10,127 nt of DNA from Pseudomonadota bacterium. GTDB taxonomy: Bacteria; Pseudomonadota; Alphaproteobacteria; Acetobacterales; Acetobacteraceae. The notes beneath the pieces were generated by a model. The model did not search any database. It saw nothing but the letters and a program-made list of their open reading frames with translations, and was not told the origin of the DNA. How positions within the stretch are numbered: the stretch's first letter is position 1; every line of letters begins with the position of its first letter. The position numbers and the translations under genes are program-made. The stretch spans positions 1 to 10,127 of the forward strand of contig JAKBCB010000097.1 of the NCBI GenBank assembly GCA_021808185.1, in the 5' to 3' direction. Positions 6,590 through 10,127 of the stretch are shown here, one piece after another.

Positions 6590-7186
6590 ATGGCACGTGA
6601 ACCGAGGGAAGGCGGCCGCGGGCGCGATCGCGACCGCAGCGAGCGCGGGGAGGGCGGCGACGAGCTGATCGACAAGCTCGTCACCATCAACCGCGTGGCC
6701 AAGGTGGTGAAGGGCGGCCGTAGGTTCGCTTTTGCCGCGCTGGTCGTCGTGGGCGACCAGAAGGGCCGCGTCGGCTATGGCGCGGGCAAGGCCCGCGAGG
6801 TGCCGGAGGCGATCCGCAAGGCGACCGACCGCGCCAAGCGCGGCATGATCCGGGTGCCGATGAAGGAAGGCCGCACGCTGCACCACGATGTGGTCGGCAA
6901 CTACGGCGCCGGGCACGTCGTGCTGCGTTCGGCCGCCGCTGGCACTGGCATCATCGCCGGCGGCCCGATGCGCGCGGTGTTCGAGACGCTGGGAATCGGC
7001 GACGTGGTGGCCAAAAGCCTCGGCAGCCGCAACCCGCACAACATGGTCAAGGCCACGTTCGATGCCCTGACACGGGTGGCGAGCCCGCGTTCGGTCGCCA
7101 GCCGGCGCGGCAAGAAGGTGTCCGACCTGCTCGGCAAGCGCGAGGCGGCTCCGGCCGCCGCGGCGGTGGAGGCGACCGATGCCTGA
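6590..7186 (+). CDS. rpsE: 30S ribosomal protein S5
   Basis: S5 shapes the decoding-side body of the 30S subunit and the mRNA entry channel. Mutations in its N-terminal loop affect fidelity and spectinomycin sensitivity in other bacteria. The 198-residue product is longer than the 167 of E. coli. The first 22 residues are an Arg/Gly/Asp/Glu-rich tail (REGGRGRDRDRSERGEGG), and the C-terminus ends in an Ala-rich tail. The core starts at about residue 23 (DELIDKLVTINRVAKVVKGG), carries the S5 signature GRVGYGAGKAREVPEAI, and continues with NYGAGHVVLRSAAAGTGIIAG in the second domain. GAGGGGA precedes ATG 6590. An ATG at 6583 is out of frame. The last 8 bases overlap rpmD. Confidence 0.98.
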   Translation: MAREPREGGRGRDRDRSERGEGGDELIDKLVTINRVAKVVKGGRRFAFAALVVVGDQKGRVGYGAGKAREVPEAIRKATDRAKRGMIRVPMKEGRTLHHDVVGNYGAGHVVLRSAAAGTGIIAGGPMRAVFETLGIGDVVAKSLGSRNPHNMVKATFDALTRVASPRSVASRRGKKVSDLLGKREAAPAAAAVEATDA

Positions 7187-7373
7187 GGGTGGAAAGAAAG
7201 TGCGGGTGACGCAGGTCGCCTCCGTGCTGGGCCGCAAGCCCGGCCAGAAGGAGACGCTGGTCGGCCTCGGCCTGAACAAGATCCGCCGGGTGCGCGAACT
7301 GGAAGATACTCCGTCGGTGCGCGGCATGATCCGCAAGGTGGCCCACCTGATCAAGGTGGAGGAGCTGTCCTGA
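7179..7373 (+). CDS. rpmD: 50S ribosomal protein L30
   Basis: L30 is a small 50S protein binding 23S rRNA. The 64-residue protein fits the family (about 58-65). The core is KKVRVTQVASVLGRKPGQKE, then LVGLGLNKIRRVRELEDTPS, then VRGMIRKVAHLIKVEE. The LEDTPSVRGMI stretch is the most recognisable element and resembles alphaproteobacterial homologues as I remember them. The ATG at 7179 lies inside rpsE and overlaps it by 8 nt. GGAGG at 7168-7172, also within rpsE, is 6 nt upstream, so the two genes are likely coupled in translation. A 37-nt gap follows before rplO. Confidence 0.97.
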   Translation: MPEGGKKVRVTQVASVLGRKPGQKETLVGLGLNKIRRVRELEDTPSVRGMIRKVAHLIKVEELS

Positions 7374-7410
7374 CACGCCTCGCGGCGGGTCTGGATGGAA
7401 GGGAAGTGCG

Positions 7411-7896
7411 ATGAATCTGAACGAACTGCGCGACAATCCGGGCTCGCGGCTGAAGTCCAAGCGCCTTGGCCGGGGCATCGGCTCCGGCAAGGGCAAGACC
7501 TCCGGCAAGGGCGTCAAGGGCCAGAAGGCGCGCGAAGGCGTGGCACTGAACGGGTTCGAGGGCGGCCAGCTCCCGATCTACCGGCGGTTGCCGAAGCGCG
7601 GCTTCAAGAACATCTTCCGCAAGGAATATGCGCCGGTGAATATCGGCGCGGTGACCGCAGCGGTGATGTCCGGGAAGATCGACCCGGCGCAAACGATCGA
7701 CGAGGCGGCGCTGAAGGCGGCGGGCCTGGTGCGCGGTGGCAAGGTGCAGGGCGTTCGGCTGCTTGCCGATGGCGAACTGACGCAGGCGCTGCGGTTTACC
7801 GTCTCCGGCGCATCGGCGGCGGCGATCGCGGCGGTCGAGGCGGCTGGCGGCAGCGTGACCACCACGGTCGCCAAGCCGGAGCCCAAGGCCGCCTGA
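7411..7896 (+). CDS. rplO: 50S ribosomal protein L15
   Basis: L15 is a late-assembly 50S protein whose extended Gly/Lys-rich N-terminus threads into 23S rRNA. Length is 161 residues, slightly longer than E. coli (144) because of an Ala/Lys/Pro tail. The N-terminus MNLNELRDNPGSRLKSKR and the GRGIGSGKGKTSGKGVKGQK tract (residues about 20-40) are diagnostic. The middle FEGGQLPIYRRLPKRGFKN is the family signature, and the C-terminal half reads as the L15/L18e-like fold (VSGASAAAIAAVEAAGG). GGAAGGGAAG upstream of ATG 7411 is the ribosome-binding site. The gene closes the spc block, and a structured 141-nt spacer separates it from secY. Confidence 0.98.
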   Translation: MNLNELRDNPGSRLKSKRLGRGIGSGKGKTSGKGVKGQKAREGVALNGFEGGQLPIYRRLPKRGFKNIFRKEYAPVNIGAVTAAVMSGKIDPAQTIDEAALKAAGLVRGGKVQGVRLLADGELTQALRFTVSGASAAAIAAVEAAGGSVTTTVAKPEPKAA

Positions 7897-7939
7897 CCAA
7901 CCGGCGGGGTTGCGACGGCGGCACCCGGCCCACACTTGC

Positions 7940-7968
7940 TTGACACGGGCGGCGTCCTCGGGAACACC
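7940..7968 (+). promoter_or_regulatory. possible weak promoter for secY-adk (-35-like TTGACA)
   Basis: TTGACA at 7940-7945 is a perfect -35 hexamer, within CTTGACA as favoured in alphaproteobacteria. The hexamer 17 nt downstream, AACACC at 7963-7968, is a poor -10 match, so activity is doubtful. If used, the start would fall near 7975, inside the loop of the stem-loop at 7947-7996. Transcripts from it would then lack the 5' arm, and the stem would affect only read-through RNA from the spc block. Confidence 0.25.
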
Positions 7969-8000
7969 CCAGCGGGAAACCTTGAGGGCGCCGCCTTTAT
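7947..8000 (+). terminator. terminator- or attenuator-like stem-loop between rplO and secY
   Basis: Bases 7947-7959 pair with 7984-7996: 13 consecutive pairs, of which two are G-U wobbles in RNA (7955/7988 and 7947/7996) and most of the rest are G-C. The loop is 24 nt. The 3' arm is followed at once by TTTAT (7996-8000), a short and imperfect U-tract, so termination would be partial at best. Orientation fits the plus strand only. Because secY follows in the same direction, an attenuator or processing/stability element is more plausible than a full terminator. Confidence 0.4.
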
Positions 8001-8009
8001 GACAGGCGG

Positions 8010-8023
8010 GCGTCCCAGGACGC
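8010..8023 (+). repeat. compact inverted repeat upstream of the secY ribosome-binding site
   Basis: GCGTCC (8010-8015) and GGACGC (8018-8023) form a dyad with a 2-nt centre; as RNA, five pairs with a CCAG tetraloop. It ends 4 nt before the GGAG site of secY. Its 3' arm can pair instead with GCGTCCT at 7952-7958, which is part of the larger upstream stem, so the two structures compete. The symmetry is seen; any role is inference. Confidence 0.45.
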
Positions 8024-8037
8024 GAACGGAGTAGCGC

Positions 8038-9387
8038 ATGGCATCGGCCGCCGAGCAACTCGCAGCCAATCTCAATCTCGGAACCCTTTCGAAGGCGACC
8101 GAGCTCAAGCAGCGCATCTGGTTCACCCTCGGCGCGCTGCTGGTGTATCGCATCGGCACGTACATCCCGCTGCCCGGCGTGGACGCCTCGGTGATCGGCG
8201 AGATGTTCGCCACCCGTGGCGGTGGCGGTATCCTGGGCATGTTCGACATGTTCAGCGGCGGCGCGCTGAGCCGGATGACGGTGTTCGCGCTGAACATCAT
8301 GCCGTATATCAGCGCCAGCATCATCATCCAGCTCATGTCGGCGGCGATCCCGGCGCTGGAGACGCTGAAAAAGGAAGGCGAGCAGGGGCGTAAGCGCCTC
8401 AATCAGTACACGCGCTACCTGACCGTGTTGATCGCGATGCTGCAGGCGTATGGCATCGCCGTTGGGCTGGAGGGGATGCGTGGCAGCTTCGGTGCGGCGG
8501 TCATCGATCCCGGGATGTTCTTCCGGCTGTCCTGCGTGGTCTCGCTGGTGGGCGGCACGATGTTCCTGATGTGGATCGGCGAGCAGATCACCGCGCGCGG
8601 CATCGGCAACGGCACGAGCCTGATCATCTTCTCTGGCATCGTGGCGAACGTGCCGCACGCGCTGGCGAGCCTGCTCGAACTGGGCCGTACCGGTGCCTTG
8701 AGCCCGGTGTTCATCCTGGGCTTCATCGTCATCGCGGTGGCGGTGATCGGCTTCATCGTGTTCATCGAGCGCGCGCAGCGCCGCATTGTGATCCAGTATC
8801 CGAAGCGCCAGGTCGGCCAGCGCATGTTCGGCGGCGATTCCACGCACATGCCGCTGAAGATCAACACCTCCGGCGTGATTCCGCCGATCTTCGCCAGTTC
8901 CATCCTGCTGATTCCCGCGACCATCGCCGGCTTCTCGGCGCGCGGGGGCGATCCGGGCCTCCTGGGTGTGATCGGCAACGCGCTGGCGCACGGGCAGCCG
9001 CTTTACATGGTCGTCTATGCGGCAATGATCATCTTTTTCAGCTACTTCTACACCGCCGTTGTGTTCAATCCGCAGGAGACGGCGGACAACCTGAAGAAAT
9101 ACGGCGGCTTCATCCCTGGCATTCGCCCCGGGACCAACACGGCTGACTATTTCGATCACGTGCTGACGCGGCTGACCACGATCGGGGCGCTGTACCTGGT
9201 GGTCGTCTGCCTGCTGCCCGAGATCCTCATCAGCAACTACGGCGTACCGTTCTACTTCGGCGGCACCAGCATCATGATCGTCGTGTCGGTGACGATGGAC
9301 ACGGTGACGCAAATCCAGTCTCATCTCCTCGCGCATCAATATGAAGGCCTGATCAAGAAGGCGCGGGTGAAGGGGAGAGGTCGGTGA
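8038..9387 (+). CDS. secY: preprotein translocase subunit SecY
   Basis: SecY is the channel of the SecYEG translocon in the cytoplasmic membrane, exporting or inserting proteins with SecA or the ribosome. The 449-residue length matches the family (E. coli 443). Ten hydrophobic segments are visible at roughly 25-43, 78-100, 124-143, 160-180, 192-212, 222-243, 278-300, 321-343, 378-398 and 405-421. A Gly-rich plug region lies at about 61-75. Signatures are GIGNGTSLIIFSGI (188-201), the cytoplasmic loop IQYPKRQVG (252-260), LKINTSGVIPPIFASS (273-288), and the C5 loop PGIRPG with the key Arg363 (E. coli Arg357). The C-terminus KKARVKGRGR is basic. GGAG lies 6 nt before ATG 8038. The stop overlaps the adk start (GTGA). 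Confidence 0.99.
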   Translation: MASAAEQLAANLNLGTLSKATELKQRIWFTLGALLVYRIGTYIPLPGVDASVIGEMFATRGGGGILGMFDMFSGGALSRMTVFALNIMPYISASIIIQLMSAAIPALETLKKEGEQGRKRLNQYTRYLTVLIAMLQAYGIAVGLEGMRGSFGAAVIDPGMFFRLSCVVSLVGGTMFLMWIGEQITARGIGNGTSLIIFSGIVANVPHALASLLELGRTGALSPVFILGFIVIAVAVIGFIVFIERAQRRIVIQYPKRQVGQRMFGGDSTHMPLKINTSGVIPPIFASSILLIPATIAGFSARGGDPGLLGVIGNALAHGQPLYMVVYAAMIIFFSYFYTAVVFNPQETADNLKKYGGFIPGIRPGTNTADYFDHVLTRLTTIGALYLVVVCLLPEILISNYGVPFYFGGTSIMIVVSVTMDTVTQIQSHLLAHQYEGLIKKARVKGRGR

Positions 9388-10052
9388 AACTGATTCTGCT
9401 GGGGCCGCCGGGCGCAGGCAAGGGGACCCAGGCAAAGCGTATCCAGGACCGATTCGGCGTGGTGCAGATCTCCACCGGCGACATGCTGCGCGCGGAAGTC
9501 GCGGCCGGGAGCGAGGTGGGGTTGCAGGCGAAGGCAGTCATGGAGGCCGGGCAACTGGTGTCCGATGATATCCTGATCCGTATGCTGGGCAACCGGATCG
9601 AGCGAGCGGACTGCAAGCGCGGGTTCATCCTGGATGGCTTTCCCCGCACCGTTCCACAGGCGGTGGCGCTCGATGCGCTGCTTGCCGGGCGCGGTATGAA
9701 ACTGGATGCGGTGATTGAGTTGCGCGTCGATGCGCCGGCCCTGGTTGAGCGCATCGCCGGGCGGTTCACCTGCTCCAAATGCGGCGCGGGCTACCACGAG
9801 AGTTTCAAGCGACCCAAGGTCGAGGGCGTCTGTGACGTCTGCGGCAGCCACGAATTCACCCGCCGCGCCGACGACAAGCGCGAGACGGTGCAGGCACGGC
9901 TGGACGCGTACGAGCGTCAGACGGCGCCGATCATCCCGCACTACGCGGGCTCGGGCAGTCTGCATGTCGTTGACGGGATGGCGGACATCGATCAGGTGAC
10001 GGCGCAGGTGATGGCCGTGCTGGAGGCACTGCCGGTGTCGGCGCAAGTCTGA
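9384..10052 (+). CDS. adk: adenylate kinase with zinc-binding lid
   Basis: Adenylate kinase catalyses ATP + AMP to 2 ADP in the cytoplasm and balances adenylate pools. The 222-residue product is the long bacterial form. Visible elements are the P-loop GPPGAGKGT (7-15), the AMP-binding STGDMLR (30-36), the DGFPRT motif (84-89) with catalytic-site arginines, and the lid domain from about 123 to 160. The lid carries Cys130-x2-Cys133 and Cys150-x2-Cys153, a four-cysteine zinc site as in many Gram-positives, unlike the cysteine-free E. coli lid. The RRADDKRETVQARLDAY stretch (160-176) follows. I chose GTG 9384, which overlaps the secY stop by 4 nt with AGGGGAGAGG upstream; the protein then begins exactly at the family N-terminus (MKLILLGPPG). 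secY-adk coupling is typical of this cluster, and rpmJ is absent between them. Confidence 0.98.
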   Translation: MKLILLGPPGAGKGTQAKRIQDRFGVVQISTGDMLRAEVAAGSEVGLQAKAVMEAGQLVSDDILIRMLGNRIERADCKRGFILDGFPRTVPQAVALDALLAGRGMKLDAVIELRVDAPALVERIAGRFTCSKCGAGYHESFKRPKVEGVCDVCGSHEFTRRADDKRETVQARLDAYERQTAPIIPHYAGSGSLHVVDGMADIDQVTAQVMAVLEALPVSAQV

Positions 10053-10127
10053 GTTGTGCTCACGGAGAGTTGATCGGCGCACGTTGACTCTTCGCGAACG
10101 ATGGATATAGTGCGCGCCCTTGGCGGC
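10053..10127 (+). other. post-adk intergenic region (start of next unit's leader)
   Basis: The 75 nt after the adk stop contain no open gene and no clear terminator. They hold a strong promoter-like element (10084-10111) bracketed by an inverted repeat. In related alphaproteobacteria the next gene is rpsM (S13), which would start just beyond the window; this is inferred from synteny, not seen. Confidence 0.6.
10084..10111 (+). promoter_or_regulatory. sigma70-type promoter, probably for rpsM-rpsK-rpoA-rplQ
   Basis: TTGACT (10084-10089) and TATAGT (10106-10111) each match the -35 and -10 consensus at 5 of 6 positions and are separated by 16 nt. The element is followed by a GC-rich start region (GCGCGCCC). 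The spacer contains an 8-bp palindrome TTCGCGAA (10091-10098). An inverted repeat GCGCAC (10077-10082) / GTGCGC (10110-10115) brackets the element. It is the best promoter match in the intergenic sequence and is correctly placed to drive the downstream alpha-operon block. Confidence 0.7.

Larger units (their letters stand above)
7897..8037 (+). other. rplO-secY spacer, 141 nt, structured non-coding leader
   Basis: This is the longest non-coding stretch in the window. In order it holds a small hairpin right after the rplO stop (7898-7912, five pairs CAACC/GGTTG), a TTGACA hexamer (7940-7945), a strong GC-rich stem-loop followed by TTTAT (7947-8000), a compact dyad (8010-8023), and the secY ribosome-binding site GGAG (8028-8031) 6 nt before ATG 8038. 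GGCGTCC occurs twice (7951-7957, 8009-8015). The first copy, with flanking bases (7952-7958), can also pair perfectly over 7 bp with 8017-8023. The layout allows mutually exclusive RNA folds. A regulatory role is inference. Confidence 0.6.

Noticed and set aside
9384..9390. A missing or lost rpmJ (L36) between secY and the next gene
   Set aside because: In alphaproteobacteria rpmJ usually lies elsewhere in the genome and adk follows secY, so this is normal for the lineage.
7351..9435. 694-residue open frame on the minus strand
   Set aside because: It is antisense to rplO and secY, with an Asp/His/Arg-rich composition mirroring SecY codons and no family resemblance. Its length is a GC-codon artefact.

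Overview
The window is a continuous, plus-strand stretch of the universally conserved ribosomal-protein supercluster (end of the S10 operon, the whole spc operon, then secY and adk). It comes from a GC-rich alphaproteobacterium. Indicators are the gene order secY-adk with no rpmJ between them, a zinc-free 101-residue S14, the sequence style of L22, L30 and S5, and a TTGACT/TATAGT promoter after adk. My best guess from protein style is Rhodospirillales/Acetobacterales (an Acetobacteraceae-like organism). That family assignment is inference without a database search.

Layout: rplW (5'-truncated), rplB, rpsS, rplV, rpsC, rplP, rpmC and rpsQ form the S10-type block (1-3406). rplN, rplX, rplE, rpsN, rpsH, rplF, rplR, rpsE, rpmD and rplO form the spc-type block (3418-7896). 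They are followed by secY (8038-9387) and adk (9384-10052). The two blocks are joined by only 11 nt with no visible terminator or promoter, so they probably form one transcription unit. Most junctions are very tight: 1-nt TAATG overlaps at rplN/rplX and rplF/rplR, an 8-nt overlap at rpsE/rpmD, a 4-nt overlap at secY/adk, and gaps of 1-16 nt elsewhere. The only larger spacers are rplE-rpsN (97 nt), rpmD-rplO (37 nt), rplO-secY (141 nt) and the 75 nt after adk. There is no gene-free stretch above 300 nt.

The products work together: 18 proteins of the 30S and 50S subunits, the SecY translocon channel that docks on the ribosome exit tunnel, and adenylate kinase for nucleotide homeostasis. A promoter-like element at the right edge very likely starts the next unit (rpsM-rpsK-rpoA-rplQ in relatives), which lies outside the window.

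I found no new biological system. All coding capacity is explained by housekeeping genes. The points worth a second look are a roughly 65-residue Gly/Lys/Ala-rich N-terminal extension on L5, a 16-bp perfect palindrome in the rplE-rpsN spacer, a terminator/attenuator-like structure with a TTGACA box before secY, and the promoter bracketed by inverted repeats after adk.
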